The notes under the pieces: generated by a model | The model's input: the letters and a program-made list of their open reading frames with translations, nothing else | What the model was told of the DNA's origin: nothing | Database searches by the model: none | Translations under genes and position numbers: made by a program | Source of the DNA: Notamacropus eugenii | Taxonomy: Eukaryota > Chordata > Mammalia > Diprotodontia > Macropodidae | Reading direction: 5' to 3' | NCBI RefSeq assembly: GCF_028372415.1 | Contig: NC_092876.1 | Coordinates: forward strand, 61,404,385 to 61,468,384 | DNA: 64,000 nt | In this document: positions 43,991 through 55,510 of the stretch, one piece after another | How the letters are laid out: each line of letters begins with the position of its first letter | How positions within the stretch are numbered: position 1 is the stretch's first letter

Positions 43991-44239
43991 GAAAATTTTC
44001 TTTTGTAAGCCATCCCTGGCTTTTGGTTATCTTATATCTATTTATCAGGGGTGTATGGAGTGTTCTGGAGGTCTAGCACCTCTGGTATGAGAACGACCAA
44101 GCCTTTTGCAGGCTGGTCATCCACCTTTGGTATCCACCTGTCACCCAACTCTCACCTGTGACTCCAAGGAGCTGTAGTATGTAAAGTATATGGAAGATGG
44201 GATAAACCCGACTGAGAGTAACTGCAAGGCCTCAAACCC

Positions 44240-44555
44240 ATCAGTGAGTTAGGGGGATGTCTGCCTCAAGTACGTGAAGGCTTCTCCTGGTGGAATGGGC
44301 GGATGAGAACAATTTGTTCCAACAGCCATGATGGTGGCTGAAGCTTGGTCAGACCTCAAAGATGCTAAGGTCACCCAGTGCATCTGTGGCCATGGCCAGT
44401 CATCATCACTTTTGTCTTGCCACTGGACTTTGTGACTCAGGAATACAGTTAGGCTGAGGACTTTGTATGATGACTGTCTCATTGTGAACCAGTCAAGACG
44501 TCATCCTTGATGTCATCCGTCCTTTCAGAAAATGAAGGATGAACCAGAGCAGCAT
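44240..44555 (+). mobile_element. Family D SINE
   Basis: GGGCGGATGAGAACAATTTG, CCAACAGCCATGATGGTGGC, GCCACTGGACTTTGTGACTC, ATGTCATCCGTCCTTTCAGA and the tail AATGAAGGATGAACCAGAGC. Other copies: 39365, 47020, 51440, 58304. Confidence 0.75.
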
Positions 44556-44574
44556 CTATTTATCAGTTTGCATA

Positions 44575-45120
44575 ACAATAACAGTATTTACATAGTCCTC
44601 TAAGGTTTACTGAGCACTTTACAACTGTTGTTTGATTGGATCTTCACCACAACCTGGAAGATAGGTGCAAATACTGTCCCCATTTTACAGATGAGGAAAC
44701 TGGGTTAGATGGAGGTTAAGTGACTTACCCAGGAAGTTTAGATGCTACATCTACCAGGAGGTGATAAACTTCTACAAAGCAGAAATTGTTTCATTTTGAT
44801 TTTGTGTTCTTAGATCCTAGCACAGTACACTGCATATTGTTGAGTACTTAATAAATAAATACTTGCTGATAGAGGATAGGGGATAGTATAGGGGATTTCA
44901 GGGCAGCTAGGTGGTGCTTCCTGCAGTCAGGAAGACCTGAGTTCAAATTTAACTTCAGACACTTATTAGCTGTGTGTCCCTGGACAAGTCGCTTAACCCT
45001 CTTTGTCTCAATTTCTCCATCTATAAAAAGGATGATAATGTTTATAGTACCAGCTTCATAGAGCAGCTGTGAGCTTAAATGAAAAAGAATTGTGTGAGCT
45101 GGACAATAGTGAAATAACAG
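44575..45120. mobile_element. MIR (antisense), L2 end (sense), THER-type SINE (sense)
   Basis: 44575-44735 (CTCTAAGGTTTACTGAGCAC, CATTTTACAGATGAGGAAAC); 44735-44870 (CCTAGCACAGTACACTGCAT); 44895-45120 (GGGCAGCTAGGTGGTGCTTC, CAGACACTTATTAGCTGTGT). Confidence 0.75.
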
Positions 45121-45329
45121 CAGCTCCACTTTTATAGTACTTTTAAGTTTCCAAAGTATTTTATAGATGTAATCTCATTTGAAAGTAACAGGTTTTCAAT
45201 TGGTTCACTTTAAGGGGAGGTCCCAAAGGGCAGGCTTCAAGTAATATACCCATGGGACAGAAGGGCTGCCTTGTGCTGGGGCCATCACCAACACCTCCAA
45301 ACCATGGTAGCCCACCAACATATAAAAGA

Positions 45330-47020
45330 CAACATGGGTTGGTGGAAAGGGCAGGGTGATTTAAAGTCAGACGACCTGGTTTCAAATTCAGACCTTTCTC
45401 CTTGCTCCCTCTGTGGGCCTGAACTCTGCTGGGCTATAAAATGAGAGAGTTGGATCCAATGACTTTTAAGGTAAGAGCTTTTAGTGCTAGGTCTCTGATG
45501 CCATGAATCCCCTTATCATGGAATCAGCAGGCAAGGAATGTCGCCATTTGTCTGCATATGATGGTTTCTGGGATAAGGTAGGATGAAAGTGTCCAGTCTG
45601 GTCTTTACTTCATGCTCCAGGTTAGGGTACCTTGTAAATCTTAGAGGTCATGGTTGCCTAGGAACATCAAGAAGGCAGAGGTTTCTAGCCTCTCAGGACG
45701 CAGCTAGGGAGACAGCAGTTAACTTAGGAAACCAGATGCTTCTAGGCTTGCAAAAAAAAAAATTTCAGATATAGGAGGTTCCAGATAAAGGGTCATATAA
45801 GAAAGAAAGGTTGCCAGGTAGAAGAAGTGGGCATGACTAGGCAGTAAACAAGCTCTACTGAATAGGGAGCAGGGTAAAGTACACAAAAACTCAAGAATTA
45901 CAGGGAATGGTTGAGAACTCACAATCTTGTCTAAATCCCCTTTATGTTACAGATGAGGAAACTGAGGCCCACAGAGATGAAGTCAAATGTTCAAAGTCAC
46001 AGAGCCAGGAGTCAATTCCAGTCCACTGAATCCAAATCCAGCTTTCTTTCCACTATCCCACCCTATCTTTCAGAGTAGCCTCTGCTGTGGACAAATAGAC
46101 AGAAGGCCTACAGTCTGGAGCTTGGAGGGAGCCAGGATGGCATCAGAGACCAAGACCTAGGAAATAGGATTGTGAGTCTGCTAGTTTACAGGAGTCCTAG
46201 GGATCATCTCCACCCAGTGCCTTGTTTCACACATGAGAAAATGGAAGTAAAGGGACTTCCCAGGGTTCCATGCTCATATAGAGTATCAGAGCCAGAGATG
46301 AGACCCAAGTCTTCTGGGTCCAGAAAGTAGGGGCTTTTCCTCCCACTGTGGCAGGACGCCTCACTGAGGACCAGGGAAAGGAAGGAGGAAGGCAGAGGAG
46401 TGGCCCTTCCCTGGCAAGGAAGGGGATCAGCAGGGATCCGGAAGTCAGCCTCCCAGTCAGGTTCTTGAAAGGCAGCCAGAGAAAGTTCTCAGGGCTGACT
46501 CCTACATGCTTAGCCTGCCACTGGCACCCCCAGCCTGACACCAGGGGCAGAGTCCAAAAGAGGCCCTGAGGAGTGACTAGTGGGACCCCTGGATGTGAAC
46601 AGGGTTCCACTTTCTTACCTTCATCTCCTGCTTCCACTTTCTTTGGCTGGGAAGCAGCATGTCATCCCTGGAGGGGACCCAGAGATAAAGAAATTGAATA
46701 TTTTAGGGCTTGTAAGAGACCTTAAAGAGCATCTGGTCTAAGCTCTACCACCAATTCATTGTGTGAACCTGGACATATCACATCTTCCTCAGTTTTGTGA
46801 TCTTTAAAATGGGGACAATTATACCCATACCCTCCACTTTAGAGATGTTGTGAGGATTAAAAATGTTCATCTATGGAAAGTATTTCCCAAATAAGTGTCA
46901 TCTGTCATTAGGGATAGGCCTGAGTTTAAGTCTTTTTTCTGATACATAATTTGATCCTGGAATAGTCATTTGACCTCCTGGGCTTCAGTTTTTTTTATCT
47001 ATAAGATGGCTTTGATTTTA
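45330..47020. mobile_element. Scattered MIR-like SINEs
   Basis: Sense 45330-45500; antisense 45925-46075 (ATGAGGAAACTGAGGCCCAC) and 46190-46345; sense 46700-46910 (GTGATCTTTAAAATGGGGAC) and 46915-47020. 45500-45920 and 46350-46690 between them are unassigned; overlapping frames at 46227-46637 are open on both strands and not convincing. Confidence 0.55.
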
Positions 47021-47400
47021 CTCATCATTCTCAAGAGGACTGATGACTTTGTGGTGTGATGTCCTGACTTGTGTGTGAACTGTATTTAAGGGAGACAGAG
47101 TGGCACAGAATCATCTCTCACAGTCATCAAAGTCCAGTGACAAGATGAGTCAGGATGACTTTCGATGGGCTGGGATTGCAGGGGACAACCCTGGCATCTT
47201 TGATGTCTGGCCAAGCTCTGAGCGCTCCACAGTGCTGGCGTCAGCCACCTTCGTGGCCACTGGAACAAATCGTTCTCATCTGCCTGTTCCACTGGGGAAG
47301 TCTTCACATGCTTAGGCACCCCCCTAACTCACCGACAGATTTGAGGCCTGTCAGTTACTCTCTATCTAGTTTAACCCATCTGCAGAGACGATTTTACCGA
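47020..47400 (-). mobile_element. Family D SINE
   Basis: Antisense copy: GTGATGTCCTGACTTGTGTG, AGTCCAGTGACAAGATGAGT, GGCATCTTTGATGTCTGGCC, CACTGGAACAAATCGTTCTC. The sense 71- and 92-codon frames here are SINE-derived, not a gene. Confidence 0.75.
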
Positions 47401-47629
47401 GGTGTGTCTGCTGAGCATGGTACAGCTTCTTAGAGCTTCAGGTAAGAGCTGCAGGTGAGAGCTGAGTGGATCATGTGGACATCAAAGGTGGATGAGCAGC
47501 CTTGAAAGGGTCTCAGCAGCCCTCAAAACATAGGTGCTGGTCCTCCTGTATATCCCATAGAGCCCTACAAAATCCTAGGGTAGGACTAGAGGGTCTCTGA
47601 GGTTTCTTCAAGTTCTGGTACTAGGCCCC

Positions 47630-48195
47630 GATGAGTTCTTAGCTTCCTTCCAGGTGCAACTCAAGTATCATCTCCTTTAAGAAATCTCCTCCATTTTCTC
47701 CATTTGTTAGAAATACAGCTATTTGACATTTATTTTCTATGATTAAAGATTCCCTGATCAAGCTACCTTACATATGCATTTTATATTTATTTACTTATCT
47801 GTGTACATGTTTAGGGTCACCATCACCATCAACCCCCTTGCCCCCCAAATAGAATGTGAACTGTTTAATTTTTGTCTTTTTATCTCCAATCTAATGTCTG
47901 GCGCACATTTAATGAGTGCAAGTAGTTGGTGTAGTTGATAGAGCTCCAGGTCTGAAGGCAGGAAGATTCAACCTCCTGAGTTGAAATCTGACCTCAGACA
48001 CTCACTAGCAATGTGGTCCCAGGCAAGTCACTTCACCCTGTTTGCCTCAGTTTCCTCATCTGTCAAATGAGCTGGAGAAGGAAACAGCAAACCATTCCAG
48101 TATCTCTGCCAAGAAAACCCCCCAATGAAGTCATGGAGAGCCAGAAAGGACTGAAATAATGGAGCAACAATAAGTGCTTGTTGAATTGAATTGAC
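47630..48195 (+). mobile_element. L2 3' end split by a Mar1 SINE
   Basis: L2 47630-47921 (CAAGTATCATCTCCTTTAAG, AATGTCTGGCGCACATTTAA) continues after the insert as AAGTGCTTGTTGAATTGAAT. The Mar1 copy spans 47922-48170 (CCTGTTTGCCTCAGTTTCCT, CAGTATCTCTGCCAAGAAAA). AATGAGTGCA / AATAAGTGCT are the probable target duplications. Confidence 0.8.
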
Positions 48196-48199
48196 ATTG

Positions 48200-48450
48200 G
48201 GGAAGTCATGTCATATGTCTGGGCCTCAGTTTCCTTATCCATAAAATGAAGAGGTTATGAACAAGGTGCCCTCTAAGGTCTAGAGCTTGGGAACTTCAGG
48301 GATTTCTGGTGCTGGGTCTGCCTTTCTCTCCCTGGGTGGCCTTAGACAAGTTACTGCTGGGCCTCAGTTTCCATACCTGTAAAATGAGGGAATTGGAGTA
48401 GGAAAATCTCTACAGTCCTTTCCAGCTCCAAGACACTGTGGGTTTCTTAG
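48200..48450 (+). mobile_element. Two MIR-like SINE 3' halves
   Basis: 48200-48290 (TCTGGGCCTCAGTTTCCTTA) and 48300-48440 (GCCTTAGACAAGTTACTGCT), each ending in one tail unit (CAGTCCTTTCCAGCTCCAAG). Confidence 0.7.
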
Positions 48451-48469
48451 CTTTGGTGAAAGACCATTG

Positions 48470-48892
48470 AGAAAAGAATGAGAAAAAAAAAATCAGGCCT
48501 AGAAGGATGAAATTTTAGGCCCACTGAGATAATTGTAGGTTTACACAAGCCACGGACAATACAAGAGCATTCCCAGGAGCCTTGTAGTTTCCTTTGTAAA
48601 ATAATGTCCCTTTGCAAGCCTACAGGTTAGATTTCCTACCAAGGCAAGCCGGGCCTGAACCAGAGCAGGAAACAAAGCTGCTGGAACAGGAATTATGTTT
48701 TATAAGCCCCTAAAAATATAATAGTGACAACAACATCCAGAAAAACATACACAGGCCAAAGCGATCCCAATGGGAGGCAAGAGAAAACAGAATGGTTTGT
48801 TATTATTTTGTTCAAGTTAATGCATTTGACCAAAAAAAGCAAATTGTTACCAGTCTGGTGTTTGCAGTTTTCTGGCAGATCATTTTGTGTGC
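48470..48892. other. Non-repeat block, candidate enhancer
   Basis: About 420 bp without repeat text between SINEs and a (CA)n. It holds a near-consensus MEF2 site (CTAAAAATAT, 48710-48719), a GATA-type AGATAATT, and AT-rich homeobox/FOX-like words (GGTTTGTTATTATTTTG). No coding frame. The dense, word-rich texture resembles conserved non-coding elements, which only an alignment can confirm. Confidence 0.35.
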
Positions 48893-48893
48893 A

Positions 48894-48930
<37 letters not shown>

Positions 48931-48940
48931 ACACACACAT
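48893..48940 (+). repeat. (CA)n microsatellite
   Basis: Nearly pure CA run with one TA break. Confidence 0.95.
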
Positions 48941-48944
48941 TAAT

Positions 48945-49490
48945 TTTCCTCCCAAAATTTAAAAATTATCTTTCTAATAACTACATGTATACATGCATAC
49001 ACACATACACATGTATATGCATTATATGTCAAAGTTAATTTTTTTTCTTTTAATAAGTTTATTGATGCCTTTGGTCTTTACTGCACAGTCGTTTCTGGAT
49101 ATATGCCCCATCTTGAATTTAACAAAGAAAAACAATTAAGCAAAAATAACTCATACAGTTACCCTGTATAGTAATGTAGCCAACATTCCATCTGAGGAGT
49201 TGCTTCTCCCTGCTGCTATCTCTCTACCTCCAGCCCCAGGTCAATATCGAAAGGGAGAGGTAAACTTCATTATCTATTGCCCAGGACCGTCGTCACTGTT
49301 TTTTTTTCTAATTACTGAGTACTGGTTTTCTTTTAGAAATCTGCATTTTTATCATGATAACCTTTAGTTCTTCCAGTTTCACTGTGCATCAGTTTATATA
49401 AACTTTTCCAAGTTTCTTTGAAATCCTTGTACATATTTTTAATTTGTGCACAATAATATTCCACACCATTCACATCCCTTCTCTAACACA
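48945..49490 (-). mobile_element. L1 3' region
   Basis: AATAAGTTTATTGATGCCTT, GTGCATCAGTTTATATAAAC, AATAATATTCCACACCATTC: antisense to L1 3' UTR and ORF2 end. Confidence 0.6.
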
Positions 49491-50190
49491 TACCGACTTT
49501 TAGATCTTGGGCAAATCACTTAACCAGTTAATAGTCTAGGCCAGAAGTTCTCAAACATTTTTTCTAATCTCAGGATCCCTTTACAAATTTAAATATTGAG
49601 GACCCCAAGAGCTTTTGTCTACGTGAACTATGTCTATTTATATTACCCATTAGAAAGATACCACATTAGAAATTAAAGCTGGCAAAATTTTTAAATATTC
49701 ACTAATTAAAAATAAAAATAATAAACTCATTACAGGTTAACATAAATAGCATTTTTAATGAAAATGAAAATATTTCCCAAAGCAAAAAAAATTTGTAAAA
49801 AGAGTGGCACTGTTTTATACATTTTTGCAAATCTCTTTGATGTCTAATTTAATAGAAACCAGCTGGGTTCTCCTATCTGCTTCTGTATTCAATCTATTGT
49901 GATAGGATGTGTTGGTTGAAGTATGTGAAGAAACTGACCTGGCACAGATAGGTAGTGGAAAATAGAGGAGTATTATTTTAATAAGGAAAATAATGTCTTA
50001 GTATTATTATGAAAAATAGTCTCCATCCCCAAAGGTTTCTGGGACCTACCCAGGTACTAGGACCATACTTTGAGAACTCCTGCTTTAGGCACCTCTCTAA
50101 GGGTGTAAGTTTCAGAGAAAGTGAAGACCTGCATTGGTGGAGGGAGCTTACCATCCCAGAACTCCTTATACCAGTTAAATCACAAATCCA
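49490..50190 (+). mobile_element. SINE interrupted by a hAT element
   Basis: Left part GATCTTGGGCAAATCACTTA to AGTCTAGG; right part ACCTCTCTAAGGGTGTAAGT, CCTGCATTGGTGGAGGGAGC, ATACCAGTTAAATCACAAAT. The two halves join smoothly when the insert is removed. An antisense relative lies at 53385-53545. Confidence 0.7.
49542..50082 (+). mobile_element. hAT-family MITE, complete ends and TSD
   Basis: A 541-bp element with terminal inverted repeats CAGAAGTTCTCAAA and CAGGAGTTCTCAAA (reverse of the right end) and 8-bp flanks GTCTAGGC / CTTTAGGC. Internal text (GAGGACCCCAAGAGCTTTTG, GTTAACATAAATAGCATTTT, AATCTCTTTGATGTCTAATT) recalls a MITE that I know from placental mammals. It has no transposase frame. 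Confidence 0.8.
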
Positions 50191-50251
50191 GTCCTATCTA
50201 TGCTGTTCTTATACATCTGTATAATATTTATATTCACCTATGAGTAACATT

Positions 50252-50422
50252 TTGTTGTTGTTTAATCAATTAGTTGTATCTGACTCCTCATGACCCCACT
50301 TGGGGATTTCTTGGCAGAGATATTGGAGTGATCTACCATTTCCTTTTCTAGCTCATTTTACAGATGAGGAATCTGAGGCAAACAGGGTTAAGTGACTTGC
50401 CCAGGGTCACACAGATAGTGTT
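50252..50422 (-). mobile_element. Mar1-type SINE
   Basis: TTGTTGTTGTTTAATCAATT tail, ATCTGACTCCTCATGACCCC, CATTTTACAGATGAGGAATC, GACTTGCCCAGGGTCACACA. Confidence 0.85.
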
Positions 50423-50639
50423 TTAGCTTTGTGCCATCTGCAAGCTTAATGAACACACCATTTATGCCTTTATCCAAAGTCATTGGGTGTAATGTGAAAC
50501 AGCACAGAGCCAGAGATCTTTAAGGTATTTCCTATCAATTTCACAAATACATCCTAATCTCATCCTGCTCCCTTTCCTAACAACATATCCATTATAATAA
50601 AACACTTGAAAAGAAATAGAAAAAAATTCAGAAAAGCCA

Positions 50640-51185
50640 GTCAATACCTCAACTATATCTGACAGTACAGGTAACATTTCTCACCCTTCGTCCTCCACCT
50701 TTGCATTGAAGGGAGGGTGGTAATTTTTCTCAACTCTTCTCTGGAGTCAAGCTTGGTCATCATGATGATACCAGATGCAGTTTAGTTTTATTTTTTCTTT
50801 CCACTTCCATACATGTGTGTATCTGTATGTCACACACATATACAAATACATATGTATATATACATACATGTATAATAGGTTATATATAGATACATATTCC
50901 TGGTTTTGCTGACTTCACTTTGAATCAGTTCATCTAAGTCTTCCAGAATCTCTCTAAACTCCTCATAGTAATCATTTCTTACGGCACAACAATATTCCAT
51001 TGAATTAATGTATACAATTTATTTAGCCATTCCCCAATGAATGGAACTCTACTTTGTTTCCTGCTCTTCGATGCCACAATAAGAGTATTTTAAATTGATA
51101 CTCTAGTGTAATGATTTACGTCTTTTGGTCTTTGAACTCCTAGGGGGATATACTTTGTAGAAGCATCTCTGGGTTAAAGGTCATG
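50640..51185 (-). mobile_element. L1 3' region
   Basis: TGGAGTCAAGCTTGGTCATC, CTTCACTTTGAATCAGTTCA, ACAATATTCCATTGAATTAA, ATTTAGCCATTCCCCAATGA: antisense L1 ORF2 end. A TA/CA microsatellite at 50815-50885 lies inside. Confidence 0.75.
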
Positions 51186-51189
51186 GAAG

Positions 51190-51670
51190 ATTTTCCAGTA
51201 GGGGAATGACATGATTAGAAGATAGTTGTTGTCTCAAGAAGATAGTTGTTATAGCAGTTTGGAGAATGGGTTGAAGAAAGGGAAAGGAAATTATTTAGCC
51301 TGAAAAAGACAAAGCTTGGGTGAGGGGGAGGGAATGTGTAGAACGTGATAGTGGCTTGATTCAAGTATTTGAAGGGCTGTCCCCTGAAAGAGAAGTTACA
51401 TTTATTCCTCTTAGTTCCAGAAGGCAGTGTCAGGAGTGATGTTTGTCCTTCATTCTCAAAGATCAATGACATCAGGAGGGTGATGTCTTGACTTGCAAGT
51501 GAATTGGATTTAGGTGAGGCAGGGCTGTACAAAGTCTTCAGTCTCACTCTCTCTTTCACAGTCATCTGAGTTCAGTGGCAAGCCATAGGTCAGGATGGCT
51601 GAAGATGACCTCAGATGAAGTACGAGACCTTGGTCTTTTTAAGCTAAGGTCTTTCCCAGGTAGGTAAGAA
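51190..51670. mobile_element. L2, CR1/L3 fragment, family D SINE
   Basis: 51190-51350 antisense L2 (AGTAGGGGAATGACATGATT). 51355-51440 sense CR1/L3 (GAAGGCAGTGTCAGGAGTGA). 51440-51670 antisense family D (GTCCTTCATTCTCAAAGATC, TGATGTCTTGACTTGCAAGT). Confidence 0.65.
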
Positions 51671-52140
51671 ATGAGGCAAAAGATGGCCTAGTTTGTCTAC
51701 TCAAAAAAAAAAATAATAATCAAACTAGGAAGGGGAAGATCCTCAGGTTTTCTGACCAGAACAGAAACAATGGCTATTTACACTCACTCTGAGCCATCAA
51801 AACCTAGTGAGGCTTGGGCTGGGACCTATTATGGGCCAATTGGTGAGAGCCAGAGTGATTTGGGTTTAAGGCATGGTCAAATAACTCCATTCTAATCCCA
51901 GTGGGTTTTGATCAAAGCCTGGTTTTCTGAAGCTGTATTTCAAGAAATCAAAAATGAAAATACATAGGGCAAAATAGTTAATTGTCACAGTTTTTGTAAA
52001 TTGATCGCATAAATAAATAGGGAAGAGGAAAAAAATCTAGCCCCCAAACCTCAAGATATTCTACAAGGTTTCAGGGATCAAAATGTATATTCCTTTGGGT
52101 AGAGCACCTGCAGGTAAGGGTATGATGCCCCACGTGGGAG
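51671..52140. other. Unassigned sequence
   Basis: No repeat or exon recognised. Confidence 0.35.
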
Positions 52141-52370
52141 GGAGGGAGGGACACATTATATTTGTTCCTCTTGGCCCCACAAGGCAATATCAGGAGTAAT
52201 GTATAGAAGCTGCAAAGGGTCAGATTTAGACTGATGTCAGGAAACCCTGCTTAACAATAGCCCAAAAATGAAATGGGCTGTCTTCTCTCTCACTGGGATC
52301 TGGTTTGGACTAGATGGCTTTTGATTCCCATCCAACTCAAAGGTTCTGTAATTAAGATTCTGAGACCCAT
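52140..52370 (+). mobile_element. CR1/L3 LINE 3' portion
   Basis: TTGTTCCTCTTGGCCCCACA, CAATATCAGGAGTAATGTAT, AATGAAATGGGCTGTCTTCT and GGTTTGGACTAGATGGCTTT follow CR1/L3 order. Confidence 0.7.
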
Positions 52371-52489
52371 TAGACAGAGGGCTACTTGGATGATGGCCAT
52401 TGGAGTAGAGACAAAAAAACAGGTGTGACAGATTCCATTGACAACTAACTGAGTCTGGGGGATGAGGGAAGAAAGTCTGATATTCTGTG

Positions 52490-52730
52490 TTAGTACCCTC
52501 CCCCTCTGCACTGCAACTCTGACATTCTGTGTTCTAATGCCCCTGTCGGTTCTGACAATCTATATACTGAGGTCCCTTCCAGCTCTATATTCTACGGTCC
52601 TTTTGATGTTCTAAGGAACTCTGATGTTCTATATTCTAAATACAGAATTCTGTATTTCTCGCATTCTGTGTTCTAAGATTCCCTTCCACTCTGAGATTCA
52701 GCCTGGAATATTCTGTGTTCTTTTACTAAG
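52490..52730 (+). repeat. SINE-tail tandem array, diverged
   Basis: About seven units: AACTCTGACATTCTGTGTTC, TAATGCCCCTGTCGGTTCTG, AGGTCCCTTCCAGCTCTATA, ending near CTCTGAGATTCAGCC. No SINE body is attached. Confidence 0.75.
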
Positions 52731-53384
52731 TCTTAGTGCCTACCACCTAAGACTTTAATATTCCACATATATTCTACATTATAAGGTCCTTTTCAGTTCC
52801 AGGCCCCTTTGAATCTATCAGTCTTCTTTGTTTCTGGTGCTTGGTCTCTTACATGCCTTTCTCATTCTCCTTTCATTCTCCCAGGAAACACAAACATGGG
52901 AAGGAGAGGAGGAAAGAAGATATAATTGTAGAATCTATTTACATTCCCATGTTACAATGAGATAATTCTTAGAACCTGAGTAAAGTAAACAGAATGCTTA
53001 CTGTGTTATTAAGTTTACAGAATGTTCAGACCATAATCTGGAGCCCATGCATCTGGAATTCACAAAATTTCCCAATTCACACATTGCTAACTCTGCAGGA
53101 ATGTGGGTTTGGGTCCTTTGCTGTATTACCCATAGGCCACAGATATGAATGGAAAGCTGGCATGGGTTCGTGATGTGCATAAGTGGGCAAATTACTAGTA
53201 AGAGATGTGGATAGAAGGCCTGTGTACAGAAATAATGTGGGAGAGCGGGGAGATGCGGGGGAGGGGAGACAAGAGTGAGGATCGTTTTAGTGGTGGATGT
53301 AATGTTGGTGACAGTGAGATAGATGGAGGCTCATACTGTTGGTCATGGTGAGGGTAATGAAGATAATAAAAATAGTGTCTGGGA
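52731..53384. other. Unassigned, mostly non-repeat sequence
   Basis: One more possible tail unit near 52770. Otherwise no repeat, exon or RNA gene recognised. Confidence 0.35.
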
Positions 53385-53695
53385 TGACCAATTTTTGTGA
53401 TTTCACTGCCATAGTGAAAGCTTGAGAAGAAAACTCCCTCCACTGATGTAGGTCTGCAGATGCTTTGTAATTTATAGACCTTGAGGACTGTTGGGGCACT
53501 GGGAGGTGTAGTGATCTGCCCAGAGATGTTAGTGGCATTGAAAGTATTAATAAAGTTGTTGATAATGGTAAGGTAAAGTAACAAGCTTTTATTAGGCCCT
53601 TCAATGTGCTAAGCACTGGGGATACAAATGGTAGTAAAAAGAAAGAGAATCCCTATCCACAAGGAGCTTACAATCTAATGAGGGAAGAACCATAT
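53385..53695 (-). mobile_element. SINE (relative of 49490) and L2 end
   Basis: 53385-53545: AAACTCCCTCCACTGATGTA, GGGCACTGGGAGGTGTAGTG. 53575-53695: antisense L2 end (AGCTTTTATTAGGCCCTTCA, AAGGAGCTTACAATCTAATG). Confidence 0.65.
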
Positions 53696-53889
53696 AAAAG
53701 GAGGAGGTACTGGGAGTGGTGAAGTCCATGGTGATAGAGGCACAGCTCTGAAACGAATGAAGTAGGTCTTGTCTGGTCCTGTTCCCAGAATGGAAGCTCC
53801 AAAAAGTACTCACCAGTGGGAAAAGGGGGCTGTTATGTTGAAGGGATGTTGTAGTGGGAGAAAATCCCAAATGCTGAGGGCAGTTCTAG

Positions 53890-54165
53890 GGTGGTAATTA
53901 ATACTGACAGCAGTGACAGAGGTGGTGGTGTCAACGATGGGGATAAGTAATGGTAGTGATGGTGATAATGATGATAGTAACAGGGATGGGCATGTGATAT
54001 TGATGGCCGTAATCTTGTTAGTGGTAATGATAATGATGACTGTGATGCAGATGATAGGGATGGAGTCAGGGATGGTGATGGTGGTATAATAATGTTAGTG
54101 GTGAGCATGATAGCAGTGATGGTAATGTGGGCAGTATGGCAGGATGATGGTGATGGTAATGATGA
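53890..54165 (+). repeat. Degenerate (TGATGG)n repeat
   Basis: About 270 bp of irregular GATGGTGATAATGATGA-type triplet and hexamer repeats. Confidence 0.85.
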
Positions 54166-54169
54166 GATT

Positions 54170-54480
54170 AGAATATTCGTTTCCTGAAAGTAGAGATTAT
54201 TGCATTCTTTGCAGTTCTATTCTCCAGTTTCCAGCAGCAAAGTGCCTTGCACATTGTAGGCACTTAATTAATGTTTGCTTAAAGAAGATAGCAGCCATAA
54301 AGGCAGTATAATGTAAACAAAAAAAAAATAGGCTTTGGGATCTGACCCTTTATTATCAGTGTGATAGTGGCAAAATTACTCCACATGTCTGAGTTTCAAT
54401 TTCTTCATCTGTTAAATAGGAATAATAATACCTATATTACCTCTTTCTCAAGGAGGTTGTGAGGAAAATGTCACGTGAGG
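54170..54480 (+). mobile_element. L2 end and MIR-like SINE
   Basis: 54170-54290: CAAAGTGCCTTGCACATTGT, AGGCACTTAATTAATGTTTG. 54300-54480: GAGTTTCAATTTCTTCATCT. Confidence 0.7.
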
Positions 54481-54589
54481 GGGAAAATGTCAGGTCTGTG
54501 TGAACTGAAATGGAGGTGGCCATGGTGATGGTGGTATCCTACATAGCTAATAACACATTCATGTCTTTCACAATTGGCTTCTGTGGTGA

Positions 54590-55289
54590 GTAATAAACAC
54601 CAAAATAGAAATTCTGAAAAATCAAGGAAGAGATTAGCAAGACAAAAGCAAAAAGCTTACTGAGTTGATGAATGGAATTTGCAGCTTTTAGAAACTAATT
54701 AAATTAACAGCTAATATGATTTTAAAAGAGAGGAGAAAAGCAAATCGCCAATATCAAAAATGAAAGCTGCAAACTGAGAGCAAATAAGGAAAAAAATAAA
54801 GGAAATTATTAGAAAATATTTTGTCAATTATATTCCAAAAAAACTGAAAAATCAAGTGGATTAATACTGATATAAAATGTAAAACACAGAACTATGAACA
54901 GAACAAGAAAAAGACAATTTAAATAACCCATCCTCATAAAAAGTAATTGAATAAGTCATTGATGAACTCCTCAAAAGGAAAAAAAACAAAACAAAACCAA
55001 ACCCTAGGTCCAAGTGGATTAATATATGAAGCATTATATGAAACATTACATGAAACAAAGTATAAAACGTTGTGTGATTGTATGAAACATTCAAGGGTCA
55101 ATTAAACCAAATATTACTTAAATTTTTTGCAAAAATAAGAAGAGATCCTACCAAGTTCCTTCCTTGATATAAATATAACCTTAGTATTTAAAATGAGGAG
55201 AGGCAAAGCAGAGAAAGAATACTACAAACTAATATTCCTAATAAAAATCAACTCAAAGTTATTGAATAAATATTAGAAAAGAAGCTACA
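54590..55289 (+). mobile_element. L1 ORF2 fragment (start of reverse transcriptase)
   Basis: An AT-rich remnant. In one frame EEILPSSFLDINITLVFK and then YYKLIFLIKINSKLLNK can be aligned with the L1 ORF2 motifs ILPNSFYEASIILIPK and FRPISLMNIDAKILNK. It stops where the 7SL-like segment starts, before the catalytic core. Confidence 0.75.
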
Positions 55290-55502
55290 GCTGTGCATGG
55301 TAGCACATACCTATAACTACTACTTCTGGTAAGTCTGAGACTGGTGGATCACTTGAGCTCAAGAGTTCTGAACTATAGTAGAGCTAAAGTTGATTGGGTG
55401 TCTGTACTAATTCTGGCATCAATATAGTGAATTCTTTGGAGCAGCGGGCCAGGTCAGAAATGGAGCAGGTCAAAGTTGCCATACTGATCAGTAGTGGGAT
55501 CT
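55290..55502 (+). pseudogene. RN7SL pseudogene: 7SL RNA retropseudogene with internal deletion
   Basis: Starts GCTGTGCATGGTAGCACATA (7SL 5' end), then GGATCACTTGAGCTCAAGAG, GATTGGGTGTCTGTACTAAT, GGCATCAATATAGTGAATTC, GGTCAGAAATGGAGCAGGTC and ACTGATCAGTAGTGGGATC. These follow 7SL in order over both the Alu and S domains, so it is not an Alu-like SINE. About 30-35 bp of the S domain (after the ATATAGTGA block) and the 3' Alu-domain end are missing. A diverged retrocopy, not expected to function. Confidence 0.85.
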
Positions 55503-55510
55503 TTTTGTCA

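Noticed and set aside
47100-47433. 71- and 92-codon sense frames
   Set aside because: Antisense sequence of a family D SINE; the same peptide-like text would arise from other copies.
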